DNA from: Panorpa germanica
Lineage: Eukaryota > Arthropoda > Insecta > Mecoptera > Panorpidae
Assembly (NCBI GenBank): GCA_963678705.1
Contig: OY783209.1
Span: forward strand, 372,001 to 436,000
Direction of reading: 5' to 3'
DNA: 64,000 nucleotides
Shown: positions 48,183-61,380 of the stretch, in pieces
Numbering within the stretch: the stretch's first letter is position 1
Layout: the number at the start of each line of letters is the position of its first letter
Translations under genes and position numbers: made by a program
The notes under the pieces: model-generated
Databases searched by the model: none
What the model saw: the letters and a program-made list of their open reading frames with translations, nothing else
What the model was told of the DNA's origin: nothing

Positions 48183-51014
48183 ATGGAGCAAATAAATCAT
48201 ATAATTTGTCGCATCGAATCCAGTATCGAGAGTTTTATGTCGACGCCGGTGACGCCAATAGGATCGTCATTTGATCAGATCGCTGGGAATTATGTGAGCA
48301 ATGGTGTGGGGAACGGATTGTTTTATTCATTATTAAGTTGGTCGACTGTCCATAATCTTTACATCAGAGCCATGGACGTAAGTATCATACCAACCTAAAA
48401 CTATTAATAATATGACAAAGTGTGTTAATGCGAAACAACTACAATACACTGTACTGAAAATAATCAGCGTCCGAGTATGAGATAATCCTAAGAGTTGTTA
48501 TGCCGGTAGTAGAAAGGTTACTTAATTTACTACACTCGTGAGTTTATTAACCCTGCGTGTGAACGCTATATTTTTCGAGTCATGGTTCTTTGAGGGAACA
48601 GTTGAGTTTTTCAAGTTTTCTAAGCTTTCAAAAAATCTGAAAAAAATCTGGATTACTTTTTGAAGTGTCTACTACATGGTCCAGAAGTTGCCAATGTCCA
48701 CAGCGTACATTTTAAAAATTGACAAATTGTAAAATACGCTGAAAAAACGGAATATTGTTAAAAAATTCATAACTTTATAACAAACAAATATTAAGAAAAA
48801 CAGTTGTAGACTTTTTTATCTTAGACTATAAGCTTTCGAAAGAATGTAGTGTCTTTGGCGTGGGCTCCAAAAAGATGAATTATTTGTGCACCTCAAAGTG
48901 GGAAATATTTTAAGGATTCAAGCATGTCATAATAAACGGAACGATGATTATTCGGCACAAAATAAGTTTTAATTGTTGAAAATACAAAAGTTATGAAATA
49001 ATAATTAATATTAGTTAATAATAATTAGAGAATTTACGGTGCGCAACTGGGACAAAAGTTGTTTTCCTTCCAAGTGCAAAGAGAACATCGTTTTCGCTTT
49101 TCTAGTTTACCCGTTAAATGGTCATCCATCTTTAAAAACTTATTGTAGTAAAAAGAAGAACTAATAAATAAACCTATATATATAATCTAAGAAATAATAT
49201 ATTAACTTATATAAAACATTTATTTTAACCATAAAAAAACTGTAAAACAATGAGAAAAGCAACTGAGAATTTACTAACATTGGAAAATACTAACGTCGTT
49301 TGTACACTGACCCTTTTAGGGAGGCAAGTTTCACTGGCTCGCCTTTGCCCGTAAACTGCCAGATCAGCACGTTGCTGAAATGTTGAGATAATAATGATTT
49401 CAAGCAAACAACGACGTCTGTCTCAGTAAAACGAACAGCAGTCCGATCTAGACAGTTTTTTACTGTAACAATAACTTCTTTCAATATTTTGTTTACAGGC
49501 ACTTCTATCCAAATTAAAAATAGAGAACCAAGTCCAGCGTAACCGACTGATGGCCAGCCTATGGCACTTTGTGTTTTATTTTTTATCCCTGTTCGCCACG
49601 CTGTACTACTTCGATCCAGGCTACATCTGGGATTTGATTCGACTGGACCCCGTTTCCTTTGTATTCAGAGCCTTCAAGAATACCGTAAAACTAGTTCCGC
49701 GCAAGATACTGTTCATGTTTGTGATTACCAGTGGTTTCCATATCCACTCTGCCCTCAAAAGTTTGATTGATGATGAAGACAGATCTCCAGCCGCGAAATG
49801 TTTCACGGTTGTAGCATACCTGCTCTGCTATATGTTTAGGTTTGTTCCCAGTTCTTTTTTATTTGCTATTTCTTGGGTATTTAAAGTATTTAAGATATAT
49901 CTACAAACATTTTTTTTTAGGAAATTGCGTTTGATGATGATGATAACATCTTCTATAGGAGTAGTGGGGATGGTCCAAGAAATGTTTCGATTTCATTATG
50001 CGATTACTACGCCCCCGCAACGACGCCCAAAACGTACTATGTCACCTTTACCTCAGTAAGTTTTCTACAAATAGCCACTAAACACAAAACGTCAACCTGT
50101 GTAACATTTAACGTAATATTTTTTACTTAATGCTATGTTTTATTATTTATCGAAGTTGGTCTTTTGCATTCGATTAATGACAATACAACATACGACATAA
50201 AATACAGTAATATGTATTAGCTAATTGGACGACGCTCTAAACTAAATAATGAAAACAAGTTGCTTATATATAAACAAGTGCTAAAGCCAGTGTGGACGTA
50301 TGGAGCGCAACTCTGGGGTTGCACCAAGAAATCGAATATTAAAGAAATACAAACGTTCCAAAATAAAGTTCTGCGAGGAATAGTTAATGCACCGTGGTAT
50401 ATCCGCCATGACGACATACATAGAGACCTGAAGATTAACACAGTCGGAGAAGAAATCAAAACTATAGCAGCAAAGCACGAGTTGAGATTTCGTAACCACG
50501 AAAACATCGCCGTGACGCAAATGTTGCTTGATAGTAATGATGTTCGAAGACTTAGCAGGACTAAACCCTCGGACCTAGTAACCTAATCATGTAGAATTGT
50601 TCATTGGAGCAATTTCTACCACACCGTGTAATTATTGAAATGTAAGCCACTAGATAAGTATATCTATACTTAGTTGTAGTCAGTTGTAGTATTATAGTTA
50701 GTAAAAAAAAATTAATGACAATGTAACAGAATTTTATTAAACTACGGTATATAACGAAACGTAACGTTGCGTAAAAAATATTACGTTAAATACAACATAA
50801 GTTTACCTTTTGTATTTGTTTAGAGGGTTTCTTGACATTATCTGTTCAAGTAAATTCATTATTTTCTTATATTTTTGTTTTGTATTGGATATCAGGCCAA
50901 GGCCGATAAAATAAAAATTAGAAGATTATTTTTGTATAGCTCTTTAAAGAGGCTATAAAAAATAGATAACTAATTTTGAAGGATTGTCTAATAGCTTGAC
51001 TTATGCTTAGTTCA

Positions 51015-51045
<31 letters not shown>

Positions 51046-51816
51046 ATTTAACGTCGGCCTATTTCCGATGCTTAGTCCTATCACCGACGACCTCCTTCAA
51101 TGTTGGCAGTATTTATGGTGTCGTGGCCTCATATATGTGGGCTACACCACTGCCTAATAACTGTACGATTATGTATGACCATAATCAATATAAGTTCATA
51201 ATAACCAAACCCAGAAAATATATATCTGGTCCGGGGATCGAACCCGAAGACACAGCAGTCGGCGTCAAGCATCAATGCTCTCGCCCACTGTGTCGTCTCA
51301 AAATTTATAAAAAAGACAATTTAACAATTTTATTTTATTAATTCTTTTTTTTTTATTGCCAGGCGATCTTCAGCTCACGTCGGTATGGGCAAACTATTCC
51401 AGACACTAAAATGTAAGTCTCGTTTGGATTTCCACTAATTTTAATGGATCATTAAAGTGTTAAAACGTTAGAGCATATATATATATGGAGTGTGAATAGC
51501 CTATGTTTCCTATAGATTAAGAATGTGTCCAAAATGTGTGCGAGAGAGAAAGGTATATGTTCCTATTTGTTTTCTATGAGCATGCGTCGGGACTTTGAGG
51601 CCGAGCATTCTCTCTTCATATATATATGCTCTAAGATTAAAATATAAAATTTAAACTCAGTAGCTGTGAATGGGGTTTAATGGTTAAATCAATACAGGTG
51701 TAATGCTACTTCGAAAAAATCTCAATCGGCGAGCATCAAGATCTGATCAACCAGGACCCAGCACTAGGAAGCCGAGTGGTGAAGAAGTTATTCTTAGCGA
51801 TCTGTCATTAGAATAA
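48183..51816 (+). CDS. Multi-pass membrane protein, possible TLC-fold pseudoenzyme, 5 exons
   Basis: Exons 48183-48377, 49499-49839, 49921-50055, 51363-51412, 51698-51816; 279 residues, in phase. Hydrophobic spans lie at about 42-62, 86-104, 134-151, 164-178 and 180-196; the C-terminus is Arg/Ser/Pro-rich and cytosol-like. The order ASLWHFVFYF, then DPGYIWD, then SGFHIHSALKSLIDDEDR, then CFTVVAYLLCY loosely follows the TLC domain of ceramide synthases (SWRFxFY, PWxWD, WYI...DxKRKDF, HHIxT). The His-His pair is replaced by Val-Val and the later His-Asp by Ser-Ser. If it is a TLC protein it should lack synthase activity. This family match is weak. Intron 2 is 81 bp, in frame and stop-free. Intron 3 holds a LINE tail and a SINE, and intron 4 a small inverted-repeat element. 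The stop overlaps AATAAA at 51812. Confidence 0.65.
50217..50600 (+). mobile_element. 5'-truncated Jockey-clade LINE, second 3' end
   Basis: The frame shows LIGRRSKLNNENKLLIYKQ, LKPVWTYGAQLWGC, NKVLRGIVNAPWYI and DDIHRDL, with a stop at 50584. It is clearly of the same clade as the 36.1-kb copy, but has diverged too far to be a recent sibling. It lies in intron 3 of the membrane-protein gene, in sense orientation. No reverse transcriptase remains. Confidence 0.9.
51025..51301 (-). mobile_element. tRNA-derived SINE
   Basis: Read on the minus strand: a tRNA-like head with a perfect RNA polymerase III box B (ggttcgatcccc, plus-strand 51233-51245) and an upstream GTGGGCGAGAGC segment as box A region. 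A body follows, shared with the fragments at 4.9 and 42.8 kb, and then an A-tail seen as a T-run at 51030-51045. Inserted antisense in intron 3 of the membrane-protein gene. Confidence 0.88.
51468..51634. mobile_element. 167-bp MITE with TTAGAGCATATATATATG ends
   Basis: The termini ttagagcatatatatatatg and catatatatatgctctaa are inverted repeats of about 18 bp. The interior is unique and non-coding. It lies in intron 4 of the membrane-protein gene. The target duplication is hidden in the palindromic TTA/TAA ends. Confidence 0.8.
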
Positions 51817-54800
51817 AATTAACTGTTACAATTTAAATTTTAAATACATCCAGAGTAAAAAGAAAAACAAAGGAAGATCACAAATGTACATAAAAAATAA
51901 AATATTTATAAAAAAAGTAATAAAACAAATATCATAGGCGTTATTTATAAATAAATAGTAAACATAAATATAAAACAACATAAACAATATACAGAAGGTT
52001 AGTAGTCCCATGAATTGCGGATCCTGTTTTTGTAGTTTGATGAGGCTGCATCATCTGTCATCTCCATAACAGTGTTCGAGTATTTTTAATAAAAATTTAA
52101 CAGCAGAATGTTGAAATCGCTTCTTTTAAGACTTTTTAATGTTAAGATTTGAACAAATTAAATTGATTTAAAGTCATTATCATTTTACGACCAACATGTG
52201 TCACAAATCTTACAAATTTAAGGTGTGTCTATTATATCATAATCTTAAATATATCTTAGGGGCTCGATTAAAAAACACACTTTGACCTTCGCCTGTCTGC
52301 GATAGGGCATCGAAACCTTTTGATATTATCGTGTATTAGACAAAGAGGGTGTGTACACTTGTGACAACGCGGAAGCGTAAGACAGATGTCTGTTGTGCAC
52401 CGCAGCTGCATTTAATTAATATGTGTATATATGTTTGCTCTTATACTAGGCGCATATATCATATAAATTGATAAAAGGTTCCAGCTACCTGAATTCTCAG
52501 TTCATGGGCCTCCAATTTCCGCGGTGGGAGTAAAATTAATAAAATTACATTTAGACAGCAAAACATTGATCATCAAAAACTTTACATAACCAGTTTTTAA
52601 TGAACATAAACTAATTAAAATGAATCTTTTATCTTCTTTTTATATACTACGATATGTACGATCGCGTCCAGGTTCAGGTCTAGCCTTGACCTTCCTCATG
52701 CTATATAATAGTTTGGCGTTAAAATAAATTCAACATATTTACAATACGTAAACATCTAGACACTAAGATTTAGATTGCGCCCGAGGCTTATTAGGAGGAA
52801 CACGAATAAATGTCCCAACACCTGACATCAGACCACCTGATCTTCGTCTTCCTGTTGGTGTTCTTCTGGTTTACTGGTTTACATAACAAATTTATATTCA
52901 ATACGAATGTCATTTAAATTTAATAAATTACGAAATCGAAAACTAGTTCTTGTTGGTATATTTTATGTCATTTATTTTGTAATTTATAAATGCAATTTTA
53001 TTTAATGTAAATGAAAATGAAAACGTATAACGACAGCGCATATTTCTTATGTTTTCGGTTCGATTTCCAGATTAGCGGCCAATTTTTTCTGAGTTTATGA
53101 TTAATTAATTATTACAAGTAATTATTATGACTAAGGCGATCGGGGTCTTTATCTCGTCTTGCCCTAACGGCGTAGAGAGCGGAAGGAAGAGATCGTCAAA
53201 GTTGGCATTAGCAGAAGGGTGTATTTGATTCCCCTTTTTTCGTTTCCTCACCAGAATCTTGCGATCCTTCGAATTTCTTTACTTTCTTGTTTATATCTGT
53301 ACTCTGGTTACCTCCTCGTCGTCCACAACTGTCTGTATCTGTCGTTGGCATAGTAGTCGAATGCGTAAAGTCATTGACACCAGACTACTATGCTTCTCAT
53401 TTAAATTTTCGCACTTGCGCTAAATTTTATTCCACATTTATTACCTGTTGTTTCAACCTCACATGGTTTATCACCTGTAATGTTTTAATGTTTTTCACAA
53501 CAGTGTCTGGAACTGCGGAAAGTTAGCTATTTTAATAACGCTATCCTTATCAACAACAATAAAATGTTTATATGCATTAAGTACAGCTTATTTTCTTATC
53601 ACTGGAAATACAGTCCCAGTATAACGCCTGCTCTTTCGTTTGTTTTAAAAATATAAAGATGTTTAACTAATTAAAAAATGTTTTATTGTCTTTGTCTGTG
53701 ACTGCCAGTGTCACCTGTGGTGTCGTCAATGTATTGTTGAAGGTGTATTAATATTTCCAGTGACAACGGTAATAAACACATGTGATAACAACAGATGAAG
53801 ATGCGCTTGTTGATATGGACATCATGGTAAAGTTAAACACAGATTTAAATATGTATATTTCCTTACACATCCTGCTAAGAACGTTGTGTGACCTACTTTA
53901 TTGCTATTAGAATTATGAACTTTATATTCTATTTATTTAATTTATAAACCAGGAATAATATGTCATAAATATGTTATTTGTAGATAACGATTTGTAGACG
54001 AAAGAGCTTCCAGTTTAAAATATCAAATTAACATAAAATATCAATTTAAAGTTAATTATATTTCTAATTAATTTCAACGCCGCATAATCGGCAACTGATT
54101 AAATATAAAACACGTTTTTCTTTCCATACGACTGCATAATACATAATTAAGCTGACACTATGGTTAATTATTAATATAGGCCTTTTTAGACGATCTGATA
54201 ACATCTTCAATTACATTTAGATTCGATTTTAAATATGACAGAGTTGTCTTCCATTGTTGTATAAACTACAAACTTTCTCGATATAGTGATGTATTGATAA
54301 ACATAAGAGTAAAAGATAAACATGAAGTACTGTCATGACAAAAAGTGTTTATGTGAAACAATTTCAATATACCGTCTTAAAAAACTTAGAGGTCGGAAGT
54401 TGTTTGCATTTAAACATACGATAAACAGACGATGTGATCTGAACGTTTTCGTTAAGGGAGGGGGTTATAATTTATATATATATATATATTATATATATAT
54501 ATTTATTTATATATATATAGTTATAACTTTGTGAAATTTTTATAAATAGATAGCAAGAAATGAGGCATTGACAGCGAATCTCCACTGACGTCACAAAGAA
54601 GCAACATTAGGGTGTCTCTCATAAATCATCACTGGATTATTTGAAATCAAAAATTCAAAATGATTTCATTAGTTGATAAGTTTCTGCAAGTAACCCTGTC
54701 GAGTTTTTTTTTTATTGATTTTTCAATTTTTTACAGCAGTTAGAAGTTAAAGTACCGATTTTTCATGAAAAAATTCAGAAACTTTGTTATTTTAAAATAC

Positions 54801-57800
54801 ATTAAAATTAAAAAAATTAATGCACAGCGCTATCTCGGCATTTATGTAAAGATAGAGTGTGTAAGACTTTAAAAGAATCGGTCCAGTAAATTTTGAGCTA
54901 GAGAGGACACCCTGAAAGAGTTAGTGTGAGAAAAACGCGTTTAAAAGTTTCAAAGTAACACGAAAGCAGACCAGAGAGGTGAAGACTTAAAACTCTATAT
55001 CTCCGATAGTTTTACTCCAATCGATAGTTTTGCTTCAAATTTTCACACAATAATCTTAATACGTAACTACATTAATATAAATAAATTAAAAAAAATTGAA
55101 ACCTTACACCTCATAAGAAACAGTCGACAGGTCAAAGAATACGTTCTCATCATTTTTAACATTGTATATACTCGTACTTACTTGCGAGTATACACATTAG
55201 TTTCATTTCAAGTTTGTTCAAATTCAAGGTTAATTGCTATAATATTTATAAACTTGCAATTATTTTACAACATCTTGTGTAATCTTTATTATGACGCCAT
55301 ATAACGATTGACGACACTTTTTTGTATGCTCGTGCTCGTATCATTTCTTGAACGAATTTCGTTTAGATCTTGCGCAGTATTTATAGATAATATATTTTGT
55401 TGAGTAAGTTCTTTTATCAATGAATAGTAAAGAGGCAAAAGCGCCTTTTTAGGTCAAATACTGTACAATCTGTTAAACATTGGAAATATGGTACTGTCGC
55501 AAATGCAGGTCTGGTAAAGAACCGTTTTTAAATGACAAATTACTTGTTATTATTAGATCAGTGAAAATAGGGATTCTATTTTAGTTTTAGTGTATTTTTC
55601 ATCCACAAATACATCTCTTTATAGCTTGTTACCTACTTGTTAACTTTTTACGCCCTAAAGTGGCCTGTGTTCACCATACCGACTTATAAATTCGCTTCAA
55701 AACATCTGTTAGCCCTATTTGACATTATGAATACTCTCAGTGCATCGCTCTGACTGCCATACGGATCTGCCAATGTCATGTGCTCAACGTTCATGTTGGA
55801 TAAAGTTCGGGCTGTAGTGCAAAATGACTTTTCTACCCCCACCACACACTTGATCCACATGTCATACACTGCTGCACGAATCGTCCAACAAAGAAAGGTT
55901 TTATTCTTAAAAATTTCTTTATTTACTTGAAAGTTTTTGTTAAACAGTGTCAGTGATTGTAAACCTATGTTAATCACACCCATAAACAATCGAACATGTT
56001 AGCCGAGCAAATTATTAATCCAACATTATTTAAATTTTTTGAATTAGTGTATATAATGATGAAGCTTTCTTCTTGTTACGAACAGTGAAGTAAGAACTCG
56101 CCTTGCCACCCTACTATTCAGAAATTGTTATTTAATGTTTGATTAGAAGATTAATCGCCTGTTAGTACTCGACTTGGTTAGTTATTAGTGGCTATATAAA
56201 ATTTTCAATACTTAATAGTTACATATTAGATCTGTTAATAAAACATTAAAATTTATATAAAATAGATATCAATATTTATTGAAAATGAAAACTGAAGGTA
56301 TGTCTATTATAAGTGCGGTCAACACTTTTGACAAGTCTGTCTTAAGAAAAGACGATTTGTCGTAAGACTGTCGACCGCCTTAAATTCAAAATATTTTGTT
56401 TAAATCACCATCTGAGGTTTTCTTGTAAATTACGTATTTTTTACTAAGTTACTGATTTCTTATTCAGTTGCAAGATTATATAAAGAGCACAAACAGCTCT
56501 GGATGAACCCTAAGGCTGAAGCGTAGGGCCCTGTTCATAGTTCAGACTCTTCATCGGACTGATGAATTCAAGATTCGTGTATTTGTCACTGTAAGGAATG
56601 GAATTTGAGATCGGAGGTAAAAATAAGGTAACTTGAAGAACCTAAGTAATAATTCTTATGCCTTGTTTAACTATGTGTAACACATAGGTTCGCTAGTGAT
56701 AGAAACGTCACAAAAAGGGACACTTCTACAAATTGTTTACTGGGTAATGTCATCGCTAGACTAACCTACAGTTATAGGGTTATCCTGAGAATATACATAG
56801 TAAAATAACCTAAAATAGTAGGGCCCCTAATTTAATTAATCCGGCACTGCCCACCATATCTATAGTAAAATGCGACTGAAATGAAATTTACTGATTTATC
56901 TATAATCTCATGGTCATAGGTTACACAAGTCAATAAATTTTTTTGCAAATAGTTTATATTAATAGCTGATTTAAAAAGCGTAATCCAGATAACAGATTGT
57001 TATCAGATAGTCTCTTTCAAGTTTAAAATAAATTGTCTATTAGTAAATTTACATATATGTCAAAATAAAACTCACAAACACTACAATTAATGATCATGAA
57101 GATGATCTAATAACTGAAAGATGCTGTCCTTATCTAACAACAGTAATAACAGGATGTAAGAGCGAGATAGAAATATAAATAAAAAGAATCCACTTTTTAT
57201 ATATTTATATAATAATAATATTACTTTTTTAAGACTTGTTTGTAAATATGTACTTTGAGACACATGCGTATATTTAATGTAAAAACTTTCAGATGAATAA
57301 AATTATAGATAAAATTTTGAATGTTTAAAAATAACTCGAATTAATTACTCCTATTTTGTTTGTATCCTAAGATTCAATTAATTAATTAATAAGTGATGTT
57401 AAATGTTATGTAATAAAGCGGTATGCTAGGGTGTTCCAGCAGTAATAATATATATATACCTGGATTTCAATTATTTTCTTCTTTTAACCATAAATTATAT
57501 TTAGGTTAAATATAGTGTTGCTAGATGTAGATTGAGATGTTCAATAATTTACAGGTTAAAAGTTATTATAATAATATAAGTTTACCCAAAACTATTAGAA
57601 GACTCCAAATAAAGAGCAAAATAAATCTCATACCTTATACCGGGCATAAGTACTCAGTCCTTAGTTGGCACCCTCCCTTAAGTAATTGGAAACTTCCATT
57701 TACGTTAAAGGTATTTATTTGTTGTATTTCGATTATAGACGGTTCACTTATCTAGCAAATAAATTAAATTGAAATTCAAGACCTAATCTTAAACAGATTA

Positions 57801-58930
57801 CTAACAAATTGGTTTACTTTTATGACTCATAAAATTATTCCGAAAAGATAATTTTACTTGCAGCTGGTAATAATTAGACCATTGATCACAGAAACCATGA
57901 CACGTCGATGTTTTAATTGCGATTAATCAACCTAACTTTTACAAATCAACCTAATAACACTTGTTAACCATAAAACTGTAAATTAATTGCCCTTATTCAA
58001 TACTTGATGCCTCTGAGAACCCCCTTAAAACGTTTTTATTGAAATATATTCTAATATTACGTTATGTCAAAAATTAAAGGTTATGTCTGTAAATATGGAC
58101 CGTAAAGTAATTGAAAAAAAAATATTTTGATTCATTTTTTTTATGTTATCGGGTATCGTTTAGGGGTGTAACTAGGCTGTGGTTACGAAAGTAAAAGGGT
58201 CCCTAAAATAAAGGGTAATTTTTTTTCTTTAATGTCGAGAGCTAAACTCTTAGGCCCCTTAAATTTCTGAGGTATGAGAAGCGTGCTCCATGCACCTTTA
58301 TGAAAATCGCTTATTTCTTCTATATTTATTCTATGGCGTCCAGAATATGCATAAAAATTTAGCGGTTAAGAAGTTATTCAAATAGTTTGCCTACATTTGC
58401 TACAAACAACTGGCAGCCTTTTTTTCTTTCAAAGAGCAGAACTAGAACCAGAATTAACTTAATGCTTGTATTTGGTGAATAAACGAATTATATTCTTTAA
58501 AATATGAATAATATATAAATTAAAACGACTCTAAGAAAATCGCGAAACCATCGACTCCACGTGTAGACGCATCCGCGTAACCCGAAGCTTTGTTCTATCG
58601 CCTACAATGTCCAGACTTCGCGAAGATGCTCGTCCAAGGAGAATCCGCCGTTCAAACAACTCCTACCAATAATCTCGCCAATTTATTGTCTATAAATTGA
58701 TCTACGATGCCTAACACATTAATTTAGGTAATTAAAGATCTTTCTTTAAATAACAAAACCATATATCACAGTTTATTACTATATTTACAACGTTTTATAA
58801 TCAAATATATTTTAAAATATGAACAAAATGTCCATAAAGTATCTGGGCGACCTTATCGTAATTGTTCATAAAAATAAAATTTAACAAATTTATTTAAATA
58901 GAAAAGTGAATCAAGTTTTACAAGAATTAG
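51817..58930. other. Long intergenic stretch, no gene recognised
   Basis: Seven kilobases without a supported gene. It contains a TA-rich low-complexity tract at 54475-54520, a family C right-end fragment at 56690-56744, and diffuse GGGCCC-type repeat scraps at 56500-56530 and 58160-58260. A CpG-richer patch lies at 58530-58680. A minus-strand frame at 55684-55989 is unassigned. Confidence 0.4.
56690..56744 (+). mobile_element. MITE family C, right-end fragment
   Basis: Matches the last 55 bp of copy 1 at 20.9 kb, including gggacactt, ctacaaattgtttactggg. The left end is not identified. Confidence 0.6.
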
Positions 58931-58966
58931 TATAAAAGGGTCAAAATTTGCCAAATTATTTACAGT
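58931..58966 (+). promoter_or_regulatory. Core promoter of acid phosphatase 1
   Basis: TATAAAA at 58931-58937 is followed about 31 bp later by an initiator-like ACAGT at 58962-58966, the usual arthropod TATA-to-start spacing. It would give a 5' UTR of about 110 bases before the ATG at 59073. Confidence 0.65.
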
Positions 58967-59072
58967 TGTCGTTTGTTTCTCTCAGGCAAGACACCAACAA
59001 TCCAATAGTGATCCTCGAGGAAGATCATCTCTCTGTTTACCTAAATTCAAAGTATTGTTTACGTTAACAAAC

Positions 59073-61380
59073 ATGATTCGAGTACTTAGTGTACTGGCTC
59101 TAGTAGCCATCATCGGGGCCGTCAGCGGCGCCTTCAACGAACCGGACACGGAACTCAAGTTAGTCTATGTGGTAAGAGACATTTCATTATTTACTGTTTT
59201 CTTTAATTGCAGTCTGTAGATATAGTTTCGAACGGATTCCGAACCATCGTAATTATCACGCCTTCATTCGTTGTAATGCAACTTTAATAACACGTACAAA
59301 AACATTAACACTTTGTTGATTATACTTTTACTAATTCATATGTTAATTTCTAGTGAGTTTCATAATCAGTACATGCAATTATTGCAGTATACAATTATTA
59401 ATATTATCAAAATGACATCATACATATATGCAGAGCCGGTTTTAGGCGTAGGCACGTGGCTAGGGGCCCGCGCCACAAAAAGAATTGATTCAAAATGAAT
59501 ATACGCATTAAGCAGCGGTGTAATACGGAACAAAACTGTTCATATTTTTACAATTTGTTAGGGTGAACAATAGGATAAATACATTTAAATAAATTTTATA
59601 GTTTCACCTTAAAAGCGCTGTGTTGCAAATTTACAACAAACTATTGCAGAATCCACTTTTTATAATAATATAAGTAGTTTTTTCATAATAAAATAATATT
59701 TACGTACTCAGGAATTTTCCAAATCTTTATTAAGTATTATAAATAGAAAACAAATTATTTTGGTTGAAGATAAGATGTCATACACTTAGGGATTATGTGT
59801 TTCCGATGATTTCTTTGGTAAGAAAATTTAAGCAATCTTGACTCTTCTAGATGTTCCGTCACGGAGATCGCACTCCAGTCCAATACGAATTGGATTACGT
59901 ACCTGACAACGTTTACGCTAACTACTCTTTCGAACCTTTCGGAGTTGGTCAACTTTTGAATGTAAGTCGCTGAAACAAATTCCCAAATATTAAAAACCAA
60001 ATACCTAATACTAAAAAGTATTCGTTACTTAGAAAGGAAAAGTGAAGATGTTCAAGAGAGGGGCAGCTATTAGGGAGCGTTACAATGATTTCCTTGGAAC
60101 TATCCTTCACCCCGATACAGTGAAGGTACATACTACCAGCCCTAATAGAGTACAACAAACTGCTCTCGCCTTCTTAGCTGGATTATGGCCACCAGCAGCA
60201 GAACAACAGTGGTCTGACAATGTAAGAATTTGTAATATATATTAGTTATCAGATAAGCAACACTTAGTTGTAACATTCTTCATAATGTCTATGTTTAGGA
60301 ACTTGGAGGTCAATTGGATGTTGGAAGATTATGGTCTCCCATTGCTTATTCTCCATCTGACATCGAAAAGCCAGTGAGTGTTATACAGGTTATAATATTA
60401 GAATCATTCCCTATGTTCTCAAATAACCAAGTTTCTTCTAATCTTTCAGACAACTCAATTCTACAAGTGCCCAACATTCGTCGGAGAATTTGCCCAGGTT
60501 CAATATTCTCCATTCATCCGATCAAACATCCAAAGATACGACTATCTTTTGACTACTATTTCTGAAAAGATTGGAAAGAAGGTTACAGCTGGAGATGTCA
60601 TCGACTTAGTCAACCTTTACAGAGGATTGGTATGAATAAATTAGTTAACGTAACGTTAACCTCTGTTCAAGTTGATCAACTATTAATGATATTTTCTTTT
60701 AGAAATCTTATGGTCTTCCAATTCCTGAGTGGGTTGAAATACTATGGGAACCAATGCTCGAATTATTAGACTTGAACACTAGACTCCAAGTATCCAACGA
60801 CAAGCTTAGACAACTCGCTGGTGGTGAGTTTCACATCTCAATATTTGGTAGGGTTTCTTTCGTAATTTTCACTAATTTGTTTCTGGAATAGGTGTCATCT
60901 TAAGCAGATTGGTGAACGATACAGTCGCTAAGGTCAACGAAGACCCATCTGTTAAGGATACTAAAGTCATCGTCTATGCTGCTCACGACTCCTCTATCAT
61001 GGGCTTCCTCGGAGCACTCGGTGGAGCTTTTGGTCTCAGACAAAACTGGAAGGACTTCTTCGTTGATTACCCCAACTACGGAGCCACCATCATTGTTGAA
61101 ATTCACCAGATCCAATACTCCGGCAAATATGGCATCAAGGTAAAATCTTAAAAACACTTGATTGGATATTCTTTGATGAACTAGAACTTGATTTGGAAAT
61201 GTGTTAAATTTACAGGTTCTATACGGCAACCAGGAGGAACCAGAGTTTATCCCTCTCTCCTTCAAGGACTGCAGCACTCCTTGCCCAATTGACGACTTCA
61301 TCAGACTGAGGTACAGAACTTTAACCAACGTTGAAGATTTCAACGTTCTATGCAACGGAAAACTCTCTGTAGAATCCTAG
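59073..61380 (+). CDS. Secreted histidine acid phosphatase, 8 exons
   Basis: Exons 59073-59171, 59851-59961, 60033-60221, 60299-60373, 60450-60629, 60703-60823, 60892-61139, 61216-61380; 395 residues, all junctions in phase. Residues 1-20 are a signal peptide (ends VSGA). The phosphate-binding motif MFRHGDRTPV opens exon 2, with nucleophile His37; the proton donor pair is His290-Asp291 in AAHDSSIMGFL. The family (EC 3.1.3.2; prostatic/lysosomal and insect venom acid phosphatases) hydrolyses phosphomonoesters at acid pH. The length is typical. There is no C-terminal membrane helix, so a soluble secreted or lumenal enzyme is expected. C-terminal cysteines (CSTPC and the VLCNG cysteine) fit the family's disulfides. 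AATAAA at 61615 is the likely polyadenylation signal. A paralogue starts 1.65 kb downstream. Confidence 0.95.

Noticed and set aside
53058-53072. Box B-like ggttcgatttcc, suggesting a tRNA or SINE
   Set aside because: No box A or tRNA fold upstream and no match to the SINE body at 51 kb.
55684-55989. 101-codon minus-strand frame with several cysteines
   Set aside because: No motif or family resemblance I could defend, and no splice partners. It may be a worn repeat, so it was left uncalled.
56317-56375. Imperfect hairpin gcggtc...gaccgc
   Set aside because: Pairing is broken by several mismatches and there is no repeat or regulatory context, so it is likely chance.
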